A stretch of DNA of 64,000 bases from the NCBI GenBank assembly GCA_036268615.1, contig DATATV010000052.1, positions 66,829-130,828 of the forward strand, in the 5' to 3' direction. The position numbers were made by a program, and so were the translations under genes. The notes under the pieces were generated by a model that worked only from the letters and a program-made list of their open reading frames with translations, made no database searches and was not told the origin of the DNA. The first letter of the stretch is position 1. Each line of letters starts with the position of its first letter. Positions 1 to 8,480 of the stretch are shown here, piece by piece. This stretch comes from DATATV01 sp036268615 (GTDB taxonomy: Bacteria > Actinomycetota > Actinomycetes > Mycobacteriales > Pseudonocardiaceae).

Positions 1-57
1 GGTCGTGCGGTGGCGCCTCCCCGCGTTCTTCGCGGCCGGGCAGAAGGGAACCACCAG

Positions 58-669
58 GTGAGCCGACCGGCCACCCGCAGAGCGGGGCGGAACAAGGAGG
101 ACGTGCTGGCCGCGGCGTGCCAGGTGATCGCCGAGCGCGGCGCGGACGCCACCCGGTTCCAGGACGTCGCCCGGTCCAGCGGGGTGCCGGTCAGCACGTT
201 GCAGTACTACTTCGGCTCCCGGGAGGACCTGCTGGTGGCCGCGTTCCGGCACGCCTCGCAGGCCGAACTCGCCGCCATCGCGAAGGATCTGGCCAGCATC
301 GAGGACCCGTGGGCGCGGCTGACCCGGGTGGTTGACACCGCGCTGACCGGCTACGACCTCGAATCCAGCGGCACCGGGCGACTGTGGATCGAGGCGTGGC
401 GGTTCGGGATGCGCGACCCGGAGATGCGCGAGGACGTGCATCGCGACTATGCCCGGTGGCGCGCGTTGATCGCCGGGGAGGTGCGGGCCGGGATCACCGT
501 CGGCCGGTTCCACACCGGGCTGCCGCCCGAACGGGTCGCCGTGCTCGCCCTGGCCGTGCTGGACGGACTGGGCATCCCGCTCGCGGTCGGCGATCCCGAG
601 GTGTCCCCGGCCGAGGCCCGGCGGACCGCGCTCGCCGCGCTGGCCGACCTGCTCCGGGTGGCCGGCTGA
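58..669 (+). CDS. TetR/AcrR family transcriptional regulator
   Basis: A 203-residue TetR-type DNA-binding regulator. The N-terminal helix-turn-helix is clear (FQDVARSSGVPVSTLQYYF, about residues 31-49), followed by the helical ligand and dimer domain, whose inducer cannot be predicted. The frame is open from a GTG at 10, but the GTG at 58 has an AAGGGA sequence about 8 bases upstream and leaves a normal N-terminus, so I use 58. The gene converges on the ActP-type symporter gene, and the hairpin shared by their 3' ends lies across its stop codon. Its target genes may lie to the left of the window. Family assignment is firm; function beyond that is open. Confidence 0.88.
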   Translation: MSRPATRRAGRNKEDVLAAACQVIAERGADATRFQDVARSSGVPVSTLQYYFGSREDLLVAAFRHASQAELAAIAKDLASIEDPWARLTRVVDTALTGYDLESSGTGRLWIEAWRFGMRDPEMREDVHRDYARWRALIAGEVRAGITVGRFHTGLPPERVAVLALAVLDGLGIPLAVGDPEVSPAEARRTALAALADLLRVAG

Positions 670-685
670 ACTGGGCCGGCCACCC
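656..685. terminator. Bidirectional terminator-like hairpin
   Basis: A perfect 11-bp inverted repeat (GGGTGGCCGGC / GCCGGCCACCC) with an 8-base loop spans the TetR stop codon. It sits between two convergent genes and has no clear T-run, as is common in high-GC genomes. Confidence 0.6.
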
Positions 686-691
686 GACGGA

Positions 692-2305
692 TCAGTTGTA
701 GCCGATCCCGGTCAGCGCGCGGACCTCCATCTCGGCCTGTTTGTCCGCATTCGCCGGCGTCTTGCCGAACATCGTGCCGATCACCGCGAGCAGGAAGGAC
801 GCCGGGATGGACACAATGCCCGGGTTGCTCAGCGGGAACCAGTGGAAGTCGACGTTGTGCAGAATCGACGTGGACGAACCGGACGTTACCGGCGAGAAAA
901 TGATCAGCACCATGCAGATGATCAGCCCGCCGTAGATGCTCCACAGTGCGCCGGTGGTGTTGAACCGCTTCCAGAACAAAGAGAAGAGCATCGTCGGCAG
1001 GTTCGCCGACGCGGCCAGGGCCAACGCCAACGACACCAGGAATGCGACATTCTGCCCATTCGCCGCGATGCCGCCGACAATGGCCAGCAGACCGATGACA
1101 ATGGCGGTCAACCGGGCGACCCGGACCTCCTGGCCCGGATTCGCCTGTCCGTGTTTCATCACATTGGCGTACACGTCGTGGGCGAACGAGGCCGACGCCG
1201 CGAGCGTCAGGCCGGCGACCACCGCCACGATCGTGGCGAACGCGACCGCGGCGACGATGCCCAGCAGCACCGGCCCGCCGATCTTGAACGCCAGCAGCGG
1301 TGCCGCCGAGTTCTGCCCACCGGGCGCGGCCGCGATCGTGCTCGACCCCACCACCGCCATCGCGCCGAAGCCGATGACCAGCGTGCACAGGTAGAACACG
1401 GCCATCACCCAGGTCGCCGAGACCACCGACCGGCGGGCCTCCTTGGCGTTGGGCACGGTGTAGAAGCGCATCAGCACGTGCGGCAGGCTGCAGATGCCCA
1501 GGACCAGCGCGATCGCCAGGGACACGAAGTCCAGCTTGGAGGCCGCGTTCTTGCCGTACTCGGCTCCCGGGCTGAGCACGGCCGCGCCCATCTTGTTGTT
1601 CTTCGCGCCGCTGGACAGGATCGAGGACAGGTTGAAGCCGTACTTGCCCAGCATGAACACCGTGATCATGGTGACGCAGAGCAACAGCAGCACTGCCTTG
1701 ATGATCTGCACCCAGGTGGTGCCCTTCATGCCGCCCATCAGCACGTACAGCATCATCACGACGCCGACGACGACGATCACCAGTGACTGGGCCCGCTTGT
1801 CCTCGATGTTGAGCAGTAGCGCGACCAGGCCACCGGCACCGGCCATCTGCGCCAACATGTACACGAAAGAGATGACCAGGGTCGCGGTGGCGGCCGCCGC
1901 CCGGACCGGGCGGGGCTGCATCCGGAAGCTCATCACGTCACCGATGGTGAACCGGCCGGTGTTGCGCATCCGCTCCGCGACCAGCAGCAGGCCGACCAGC
2001 CAGGCCACGATCCAGCCCACCGAGTAGAGGAAGCCGTCGTAGCCGTAGACCGAGATCAGGCCCGAAATGCCCAGGAACGATGCGGCCGACAGGAAGTCGC
2101 CGGAGACCGCGATTCCGTTCTGGATACCGGTGAAGTTACTGCCGCCTGCGTAGTAGTCGGCGGCCGTCTTGTTGCTGCTGCTCGCCCGGTAGACGATGAA
2201 GAGGGTGATCAGCACGAAAACGAGAAAGACACTCACGTTAAGTGTCGGGTTGCCGACACCGCCCGCTGCGATGATGTGTGTGCTCTGCGTGATGTTCCTG
2301 GTCAC
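692..2305 (-). CDS. actP: Sodium:solute symporter, ActP-like cation/acetate symporter
   Basis: A 537-residue integral membrane protein of the solute:sodium symporter (SSS) family, expected to take up acetate or a similar monocarboxylate with a cation. The sequence shows about 13 hydrophobic segments with a periplasmic N-terminus, and SSS signatures such as GISGLISVYGYDGFLYSVGW, the FTIGDVMSFR stretch and the conserved GGMKGTTWVQIIKA region. Length fits the family. Its start overlaps the stop of the upstream DUF485 gene by four bases (ATGA), the usual yjcH-actP arrangement, so the two are translationally coupled. The substrate is inferred from the family and from the DUF485 partner; propionate, glycolate or pyruvate are possible alternatives. 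Confidence 0.88.
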   Translation of the reverse strand: MTRNITQSTHIIAAGGVGNPTLNVSVFLVFVLITLFIVYRASSSNKTAADYYAGGSNFTGIQNGIAVSGDFLSAASFLGISGLISVYGYDGFLYSVGWIVAWLVGLLLVAERMRNTGRFTIGDVMSFRMQPRPVRAAAATATLVISFVYMLAQMAGAGGLVALLLNIEDKRAQSLVIVVVGVVMMLYVLMGGMKGTTWVQIIKAVLLLLCVTMITVFMLGKYGFNLSSILSSGAKNNKMGAAVLSPGAEYGKNAASKLDFVSLAIALVLGICSLPHVLMRFYTVPNAKEARRSVVSATWVMAVFYLCTLVIGFGAMAVVGSSTIAAAPGGQNSAAPLLAFKIGGPVLLGIVAAVAFATIVAVVAGLTLAASASFAHDVYANVMKHGQANPGQEVRVARLTAIVIGLLAIVGGIAANGQNVAFLVSLALALAASANLPTMLFSLFWKRFNTTGALWSIYGGLIICMVLIIFSPVTSGSSTSILHNVDFHWFPLSNPGIVSIPASFLLAVIGTMFGKTPANADKQAEMEVRALTGIGYN

Positions 2306-2715
2306 TTCTCAGGGACTCCTACCTGCTCACGGAGGGCCGTCACGTCGGGATCGAACCGGTTCCGTGCGAATCGCGCGTAAGCCAACGTGATAAGAATGGT
2401 CGACACGAACTGAAGCAGTCCGAGAATGATGCCGACGTTGATCTCGCCGAATACTTTCCTACTCATCAACGAGTGGTCGTATGCGGCCAACAACACGTAC
2501 GCCATGTACCAGACAAGGAATACCGCGGTCATCGGAAAAATGAACCGCGTGAGCAGTCGGCGGAGGCGAACGAACTCCTCGCTCTGTTGGATCGCCACGT
2601 AGTCCGGCGCACCGGACTCGGTGAGGTAGGGGTTGTCCGCCGTTCCGCCGAACGGGGCGTCCTCGTTGTCACCCGGCCGGCCACCCGGCGCGGGGGAACG
2701 CATCACTGATGTCAT
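2302..2715 (-). CDS. DUF485 (YjcH-like) membrane protein, partner of the acetate symporter
   Basis: A 137-residue protein with a hydrophilic N-terminus of about 50 residues, then the DUF485 core: an EFVRLRRLLTRFIFPMTAVF entry followed by two transmembrane helices (about residues 57-77 and 92-114) and a short cytoplasmic tail. DUF485 proteins are almost always encoded just before ActP-type symporters and are thought to help them, though the mechanism is unknown. Here the stop overlaps the symporter start. The start is uncertain: ATG codons at 2715 and 2703 are both in frame and neither has a strong Shine-Dalgarno sequence. The promoter must lie in the 367-bp divergent region before the OFA transporter gene. 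Confidence 0.85.
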   Translation of the reverse strand: MTSVMRSPAPGGRPGDNEDAPFGGTADNPYLTESGAPDYVAIQQSEEFVRLRRLLTRFIFPMTAVFLVWYMAYVLLAAYDHSLMSRKVFGEINVGIILGLLQFVSTILITLAYARFARNRFDPDVTALREQVGVPEK

Positions 2716-2884
2716 CTACTTGACCGCCAATGGGAGGTTCAACCTGCGCGTTCAGCTGTACGAGTGTACGAAGGGCTCAGGGTAGCCGCCGCGCGGGTGG
2801 AGTCAACGTCCAGTCCGGCGCACGGCGCACACGGACCGCGTCCGTTATCCCCTCGTGACTACTCCGATAGGGTGGTCTTGCCCG

Positions 2885-2898
2885 CACCTGATCAGGTG
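2885..2898. promoter_or_regulatory. Perfect palindrome, candidate operator
   Basis: CACCTGATCAGGTG is a perfect 14-bp palindrome, followed at once by a further half-like ACAGGTG. It lies about 170 bp upstream of the DUF485 start and 185 bp upstream of the OFA gene start, so a bound regulator could act on both. The regulator is unknown; the TetR at the left edge is one candidate. Confidence 0.45.
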
Positions 2899-2956
2899 AC
2901 AGGTGTGGCAGCCTGCTGCGATGTCCAGACCAACGTAGATCTTCGCGGCTTGGGGT

Positions 2957-2986
2957 TTGTCATAGTACGGATACCTGTCCTAGCAT
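2957..2986 (+). promoter_or_regulatory. Candidate sigma-70-type promoter for the OFA transporter operon
   Basis: TTGTCA, an 18-base spacer, then TAGCAT, about 97 bases before the GTG start at 3083. The -35 differs from the consensus at one base. No start site has been mapped, so this is a sequence match only. Confidence 0.35.
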
Positions 2987-3082
2987 CACGGCCGCTCACG
3001 ATCCCCGGTTTTGATGTTGTCAGAAAATTCCCATGTGCCCCGAATATTCGCGAGAAGCTGTCCGACCAGGAGGTAAAAAGTA

Positions 3083-4474
3083 GTGGGTCTCCTCGACCGC
3101 TCCCGTACCGTGGCTGGCCCGGGGTGGAATCGTTGGTTAATTCCGCCCGCCGCCCTGGCGATTCACCTGTCCATCGGACAGGCCTACGCGTGGAGCGTCT
3201 TCAAGACGCCGCTGCAGAGCGCGCTGCACATCTCAGGGACAGCGAGCGGGCTACCCTTCCAGCTCGGCATCCTGGTACTCGGCCTCTCCGCGGCCTTCGG
3301 CGGTCGCATGGTGGAGCGCAAGGGCCCCCGCTGGGCGATGTTCGTCGCACTCATCGCCTTCGCCAGCGGCCTGCTGCTCACCGCCCTCGGCGTCGCGACC
3401 AAGCAGTACTGGCTGGTCGTCGTCGGCTACGGCGGCGTGGGCGGGATCGGCCTCGGCATCGGCTACATCTCGCCGGTGTCCACGCTGATCAAGTGGTTCC
3501 CGGACAAGCCGGGCATGGCCACCGGTATCGCCATCATGGGCTTCGGTGGCGGCGCGCTGATCGCGTCCCCGCTGTCCACCCAGCTGATGTCCGGCTTCGG
3601 CGGCGGTGTCGCCGGGATCGCCGACACCTTCCTCGTTCTCGGCCTCATCTACGCGGTGTTCATGGCGCTGGGCGTCGTGCTGGTTCGGGTGCCCGCACCC
3701 GACTGGACCCCCGCCGGGTGGACGCCCAAGGCCGTCACCAGCAAGAAGCTGGTCAGCGTGGCGCACGTTTCGGCCAACAACGCGGTGAAGACCCCGCAGT
3801 TCTGGCTGCTGTGGATCGTGCTCTGCTTCAACGTGACCGCGGGCATCGGTGTCCTTGAGGTCGCCGCGCCGATGATCGAGCACTTCTTCGCGAACAGTCT
3901 CTTCGCCGGCATGACCAAGGCCAAGATCGCCACCACCGCGGCCGGCTTCGTGGCGCTGTTGTCGCTGGCCAACATGCTCGGCCGGTTCGTCTGGTCGTCC
4001 ACCTCCGACTTCATCGGCCGCAAGAACATCTACCGCTTCTACCTCGGCGCGGGCGTCGTGCTCTACGCGCTGCTGCTGCTGGTCGGCAACGCCAGCGTGC
4101 CGGTGTTCGTGGTGGTCACCATGTTCATCCTGTCCTTCTACGGCGGCGGCTTCGCGGCTCTGCCCGCCTACATCAAGGACCTGTTCGGTGACTTCCAGGT
4201 CGGCGCGATCCACGGCAGGCTGCTCACCGCGTGGGCGGTGGCCGGTGTTGCCGGCCCGTTGATCGTGGACGCGATCTCGGACTCGGCGACCAGCGCCGGC
4301 AAGTCCGGCCCGGCCCTCTACACCGTGTCCTTCTACATCATGATTGTGCTGCTGGTGCTCGGCTTCGTGGCAAACGAGCTGATCAGGCCGGTGCGAGCCA
4401 AGTTCCACGAACCGACCACGACGACGCAACCCGCGGTTTCGGCCGTGCGCGTCCCGGCAGAGAGCGCGGTGTGA
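3083..4474 (+). CDS. OFA-family MFS transporter (oxalate/formate antiporter-like)
   Basis: A 463-residue, 12-helix major facilitator protein. The N-terminal stretch GWNRWLIPPAALAIHLSIGQ with AYAWSVF just after it is the hallmark of the oxalate:formate antiporter (OFA) family, and the cytoplasmic loop GGRMVERKGPRWAM is the usual MFS signature between helices 2 and 3. The substrate is probably a small mono- or dicarboxylate, not certainly oxalate. The GTG start is fixed by AGGAGGT eight bases upstream. The next gene begins four bases after the stop and encodes what looks like an enlarged accessory subunit. Together with the divergent ActP pair this makes a carboxylate-uptake island. Confidence 0.88.
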   Translation: MGLLDRSRTVAGPGWNRWLIPPAALAIHLSIGQAYAWSVFKTPLQSALHISGTASGLPFQLGILVLGLSAAFGGRMVERKGPRWAMFVALIAFASGLLLTALGVATKQYWLVVVGYGGVGGIGLGIGYISPVSTLIKWFPDKPGMATGIAIMGFGGGALIASPLSTQLMSGFGGGVAGIADTFLVLGLIYAVFMALGVVLVRVPAPDWTPAGWTPKAVTSKKLVSVAHVSANNAVKTPQFWLLWIVLCFNVTAGIGVLEVAAPMIEHFFANSLFAGMTKAKIATTAAGFVALLSLANMLGRFVWSSTSDFIGRKNIYRFYLGAGVVLYALLLLVGNASVPVFVVVTMFILSFYGGGFAALPAYIKDLFGDFQVGAIHGRLLTAWAVAGVAGPLIVDAISDSATSAGKSGPALYTVSFYIMIVLLVLGFVANELIRPVRAKFHEPTTTTQPAVSAVRVPAESAV

Positions 4475-4478
4475 CCTG

Positions 4479-5123
4479 ATGGCCAAGAAGGCATCTTCTA
4501 CGGTGGACACCGTGCAGACCGAGGACAAGACCGCTGCCGCCGCTGAAACGACGGCGGCCGCGGAAACGACGGAGTCGACGGAGGAGGCCGCACCCACGGC
4601 CACCGCCGAGTCCGAGGCCGCTGAGACCCCTGAGGTTGCGGTTGAGCACCCGACCGACACGGCTGCCGAGGTGGCCACCTCGGCAGCCGAGGCCGAGTCG
4701 GCCGCCGTGACCGAGGCGGACGACGCCGAGACCGAACAGGACGCGACCCGGACCCCCGTCGCGACCGAGACCGCTGAGCCGGAAGTTGCCGAGCCGGTGG
4801 CCGAAGAGGCAGTGCCGGACGCGGCGACCGAGACAGTGCCGGAGACAGTGTCCGAGGCGGCGACCGAGGAGGTCGCCGCCGACGCGGCCACTGACGAGGC
4901 AGGGGCCGAGGAGGTCGCAGAGCCCGCCGCGACCGACGAGGTCAGCACCGATAAAGTTGCCGAATCTGATTCGGTCGGGTCGGCGGGGCGTGCGCTGGTT
5001 GGCGCGTCGGCCGGCGGCGCCCGGATTCCGTTGCTCGTGGTGGCCTGGCTCTGGGTGGCCGCACCGCTCGGCTGGGGCGTGTACAAGCTGATCACGAACG
5101 CCAGCCACCTGTTTGTGAAGTGA
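4479..5123 (+). CDS. Acidic Ala/Glu/Thr-rich protein with a C-terminal membrane anchor; enlarged OFA-transporter small subunit
   Basis: A 214-residue protein in two parts. Residues 1 to about 170 are low complexity, made of Ala, Glu, Thr, Val and Asp with almost no aromatic residues, and are strongly acidic apart from two lysines at the start. The last 36 or so residues (from GGARIPLLVVAWLWVAAPLG) form one hydrophobic helix with a short tail. That C-terminal part resembles the roughly 40-60-residue single-helix protein that often follows OFA-family MFS genes in actinobacteria and is called an MFS transporter small subunit. The gene starts four bases after the transporter stop, so co-translation is likely. 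The long acidic domain is the oddity; it could be a cytoplasmic tether, cation buffer or linker. The function is not established. Confidence 0.7.
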   Translation: MAKKASSTVDTVQTEDKTAAAAETTAAAETTESTEEAAPTATAESEAAETPEVAVEHPTDTAAEVATSAAEAESAAVTEADDAETEQDATRTPVATETAEPEVAEPVAEEAVPDAATETVPETVSEAATEEVAADAATDEAGAEEVAEPAATDEVSTDKVAESDSVGSAGRALVGASAGGARIPLLVVAWLWVAAPLGWGVYKLITNASHLFVK

Positions 5124-5157
5124 CGACGGACGAGACAGGGGACTAGTCAGGTCGGGT

Positions 5158-5206
5158 CGATCCGGTGTGGGCCTCGTGACGGGCTCTCAAGGGCCACACC
5201 GGATCG
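5158..5206 (+). terminator. Terminator-like hairpin after the OFA operon
   Basis: A 13-bp perfect inverted repeat (CGATCCGGTGTGG / CCACACCGGATCG) with a 23-base loop lies 35 bases after the stop at 5123 and just before the conservon. There is no T-run, so it may act as an mRNA stabiliser instead of a terminator. Confidence 0.5.
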
Positions 5207-5252
5207 GGATCGCTGCGCGACGGCCTGCGTTCCTCGGTAGAAGGAGTTCAAC

Positions 5253-8200
5253 GTGATGGACCAGCCCGGTCGGCGTTCGTGGTGGGCTGCCCTCACGGAT
5301 TGGCGGAACTGGCGGCTGCCGGTCAAGGTCGGTGCGATCCTCATCGTCCCGGTCGTCGGCGCGGTCGCGCTCGGCGTGCTGCAGATCGCTGGTGAGGTCA
5401 ATCGGGCCAACGCCGATGCCAGCATCCAGCAGCTGGTCACGCTGCGCAGCTCCCTGATGCCGCTGATCTCCTCGGTGCAGCAGGAACGGTGGCTGGCCGC
5501 CGAGCAACTCGGCAACGGGCTGACCGTCGAACCGGCCGCGTTCAAGCAGCAGGAGACCGCGGTGGACAAGGCCGCCGCCAACGCGACCGACCTCGCCGAA
5601 CACACCCTCAGCCCGGGAACCACCGCGGCCACCCGGTTCCAGGACCTGAGCAAGCAGCTGGCCGGACTGCCCGCGCTGCGCACCCAGGTGCTCTCCGGCA
5701 ACGCCGACGTGGACTCGGTGACCACCAACTACAGCACCATCGTCACCACGGTGCTCGACTTCGACCAGGCGCTGGCCACCCAGTTCGGCGACTCCTCGCT
5801 GACCGGCCCGGCGACCGCGCTCTACGACATCGAGGTCACCCTCGAACAGGTCCGCTCCGAGGAGGCGTCGGTCTCCATCGGCCTGTCGCACGGCGAGCTG
5901 AACAACACCGAGATCGCCGCCGTGCACGCGGCGGACTCGCTGCTGCTCGACCGGTTGGCCGACTTCCAGACGGTGGCCAACCCGACCGAACTCGCCGACT
6001 ACCGCAAGACGGTCTCCACCGCTGTGGTGAACGCGCGGGAAGGCTTGTCCCAGACGGTGTTGCTGGCCGCGCTGGCCGGCTTCGGTGGTGCCCAGAACGG
6101 ATCGGGCCACGAGCAGCTCGGGGTTTCCCCGACCGACTGGACCAGGGCCTCGGACACGATGGCCACCCAGCTCGTCGCGATGCAGTCCGATCTCGGTGGC
6201 GAGCTGACCTCGATCTCGGCCAGCCTGCAGAACCAGGCGAGCGACGCGGCCGGGATCGACTCGGTCATCCTGTTCACGATCCTCCTGCTGGCAACGGCGG
6301 TCGGCATCTTCATCGGCCGGCACCTGTTGCGCCAGCTCAGCCTGTTGCGCCGGAGCGCGCTGGACGCGGCCGACCGGAAGCTGCCGGCGGCGGTCGCCAG
6401 CATCGACGAGGACTCCGATTCGGTGCCGACGATCGAACCGGTTCCCGTGCACACCACCGAGGAACTCGGCCAGCTGGCCCGCGCGTTCGACGCGGTGCTC
6501 GCCCAGGCCGTCCGGTCCGCGGTCGGTCAGGCCAGCCTGCGCAGCAACCTCGGCAACATCTTCGTCAACCTCTCCCGTCGCAGCCAGGGCCTGGTGGAAC
6601 GCCAGCTGCGGCTGATGGAACAGCTGGAGCGGCACGAGGAGGACCCCGAACAGCTGGCCAACCTGTTCAAGCTCGACCACCTCGCCACCCGGATGCGCCG
6701 CAACAACGAGAACCTGATGGTGCTTTCCGGCGCGGAGCCAGAACGCCGTTCGGGACAGCCCACCCCGCTGCCCGACGTGCTGCGCGCCGCCGTGTCGGAA
6801 ATCGAGCACTACCAACGGGTTGTGGTGCGCTCGACGCCGAGCGTGGAGATTCTCGGCTACGCCTCCGGTGACCTGGTCCGACTCATCGCCGAGCTGCTGG
6901 ACAACGCGACCTCGTTCTCGCCGCCCGGCAGCCCGGTCTACATCGCCAGTGAGCAGTTGCCCGGCGGCCAGGTGCGCGTCGACATCCGCGACGACGGCAT
7001 CGGCATGGCCGACAACGAACTTGCCGAGTCCAACCGCCGATTGTCCGCCGGCCGCTCGGTCGACGTGCCGGCGTCCCGGCAGATGGGTCTGTACGTCGCC
7101 GGCCGGCTGGCCCGTCGACACAGCATCGGCGTGTCCATCGAGCCGGACCCGGAAATGGGCGGCCTGCGCGCGGTGGTCATCGTGCCGCCGGAACTCGTCC
7201 GCACCAGTGCCGACCGACCGGGTGCGCCCCGACCGGCCGGCCCGACCGCCGGCCTGCCCGCCGCGGCCGGCAGCGTTGCCGACGTGCTCGGTGGCGGCAA
7301 CTGGCAGAACGAGCTCAACGGGCTGGTCAGCGACGCGCCGCGGAACGGTTCGCCGGTCAACGGCAACGGCAACGGCAACGGGTTCACGAATCATGGTGCG
7401 TCGGTCAGCGACGCGGCCACCTCGATCGTGCCGGCGCTGTTCGACAACACCGCAGGCCCGACCGTCGACAGCGAAGCTCAGCCGGTGGAGGCGAGAACAG
7501 AGTTCTTCGCCCCGGTGACCCCGCCGACCGAGGCGTCGGCCGAACCGGTCGGCGACCTGTTCGGCGGGGGGAGCCAGGCCGAGGAAGTCGAGCAGGCAGC
7601 GGCTGAGCGGCCCGCCGATGTGCCCGCCGAGTGGACCTCGTTCCACGGGCAGAGCATCGCCGAGCAGAACGCCGCCGCCTCGGCAGCGGCGGCCGCGCCC
7701 CGGGACCTGTTCGCCGACGGCCAGGTCGGTGCCGAGTCGGTCGACGTGGACGTGACCCGAGGCCGGGACGCGACCATCTTCGCCGACCTGCCGCCGTCCG
7801 GACGGCTCGGCGACCCGCCGGTGCCGGCCGGCTCCGCCCCCGAGTCGCCCAGCAACCTGGGCAGCTCCAGCGCCTTCGACCCGTCCGGGTTCACCTGGTT
7901 CGACCTGCCCGGCCGGCTCGACGCCGGTGGGGTGGGCAGCGTGCCGCCCCGGCCGGTCGTGCCGCCGGTGTCCGGCCCGGCGTCGGTGTCCGCTCCGGCG
8001 TCGGCTCCGGTGCCCAGGACGAGCGGGTCGGTCGCACCGCTGGGTCCGCCGCCGGCACCGGAGATCGCCGGGGTCACCCCCGGTGGCCTGCCGCGCCGGG
8101 TGCCGAAGAACAACCTGTCGGCCGGCGGCGCCGAGCCCACCGGGGCGGCCCTCGCCCCGACGGCCGGCGCGTCCGCGCCTGCCGCCACCGCGCCAGCCGC

Positions 8201-8480
8201 CACCGCGCCTGCCGCCACCGAGGCGGACGCGGCCGACACCGGGGAGTCGACGCCCAACGGGCTGCCGCGCCGGGTGCCGAGGTCCCACCTCTCGACCAAC
8301 CTTGCCGACCGCCCGAGTACCGGGCCGGCCGCCGGGAACTCCTCGAACGCCGCTCCGGCCAAGCGCAAGCCCGGCCGGGCCCGTGGCTTCCTCGACGAGT
8401 ACCAGGCGGGGGTTCGGCAGGGTAAACACCGTCGGCCAAACGAATCGACGGATTCCGCGTTCGGGCAGGAGGACCGATGA
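5253..8480 (+). CDS. cvnA: CvnA: sensor-histidine-kinase-like protein with a nitrate/nitrite-sensing-type domain
   Basis: A 1,075-residue membrane sensor that heads a conservon. Order: transmembrane helix about 27-47; extracellular NIT-type helical sensor about 50-330 (IQQLVTLRSSLMPLISSVQQ); second helix about 335-355; HAMP-like linker; a DHp-like segment with LDHLATRMRRNNENLMVL; and a HATPase domain about 500-650 with a good N-box (ELLDNATSFSPPGSP) and G1 box (IRDDGIGM). The last 400 residues are Pro/Ala/Gly-rich and disordered, with two copies of GLPRRVP. Conservon CvnA proteins are thought to act with CvnB-D in a G-protein-like membrane complex, not a classic two-component system; no response regulator is present. 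Start: GTG 5253 or ATG 5256 after AAGGAG. The stop overlaps cvnB (ATGA). Confidence 0.9.
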   Translation: MMDQPGRRSWWAALTDWRNWRLPVKVGAILIVPVVGAVALGVLQIAGEVNRANADASIQQLVTLRSSLMPLISSVQQERWLAAEQLGNGLTVEPAAFKQQETAVDKAAANATDLAEHTLSPGTTAATRFQDLSKQLAGLPALRTQVLSGNADVDSVTTNYSTIVTTVLDFDQALATQFGDSSLTGPATALYDIEVTLEQVRSEEASVSIGLSHGELNNTEIAAVHAADSLLLDRLADFQTVANPTELADYRKTVSTAVVNAREGLSQTVLLAALAGFGGAQNGSGHEQLGVSPTDWTRASDTMATQLVAMQSDLGGELTSISASLQNQASDAAGIDSVILFTILLLATAVGIFIGRHLLRQLSLLRRSALDAADRKLPAAVASIDEDSDSVPTIEPVPVHTTEELGQLARAFDAVLAQAVRSAVGQASLRSNLGNIFVNLSRRSQGLVERQLRLMEQLERHEEDPEQLANLFKLDHLATRMRRNNENLMVLSGAEPERRSGQPTPLPDVLRAAVSEIEHYQRVVVRSTPSVEILGYASGDLVRLIAELLDNATSFSPPGSPVYIASEQLPGGQVRVDIRDDGIGMADNELAESNRRLSAGRSVDVPASRQMGLYVAGRLARRHSIGVSIEPDPEMGGLRAVVIVPPELVRTSADRPGAPRPAGPTAGLPAAAGSVADVLGGGNWQNELNGLVSDAPRNGSPVNGNGNGNGFTNHGASVSDAATSIVPALFDNTAGPTVDSEAQPVEARTEFFAPVTPPTEASAEPVGDLFGGGSQAEEVEQAAAERPADVPAEWTSFHGQSIAEQNAAASAAAAAPRDLFADGQVGAESVDVDVTRGRDATIFADLPPSGRLGDPPVPAGSAPESPSNLGSSSAFDPSGFTWFDLPGRLDAGGVGSVPPRPVVPPVSGPASVSAPASAPVPRTSGSVAPLGPPPAPEIAGVTPGGLPRRVPKNNLSAGGAEPTGAALAPTAGASAPAATAPAATAPAATEADAADTGESTPNGLPRRVPRSHLSTNLADRPSTGPAAGNSSNAAPAKRKPGRARGFLDEYQAGVRQGKHRRPNESTDSAFGQEDR

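Larger units (their letters stand above)
2716..3082. other. Divergent control region between the DUF485/actP and OFA transporter units
   Basis: A 367-bp non-coding gap between two divergently transcribed transport operons. It holds a 14-bp perfect palindrome (2885-2898), a GTAC-N4-GTAC repeat near 2759-2770 and a plausible promoter for the rightward operon (2957-2986). I see no credible small gene: the open frame that crosses it lacks a start with a ribosome site and runs into the MFS gene in another frame. Confidence 0.55.

Noticed and set aside
8160..8222. Repeated GCC-rich 15-base units, considered as a repeat array
   Set aside because: They encode the Ala/Thr/Pro repeat of the CvnA tail and are ordinary coding low complexity, not a CRISPR or satellite.
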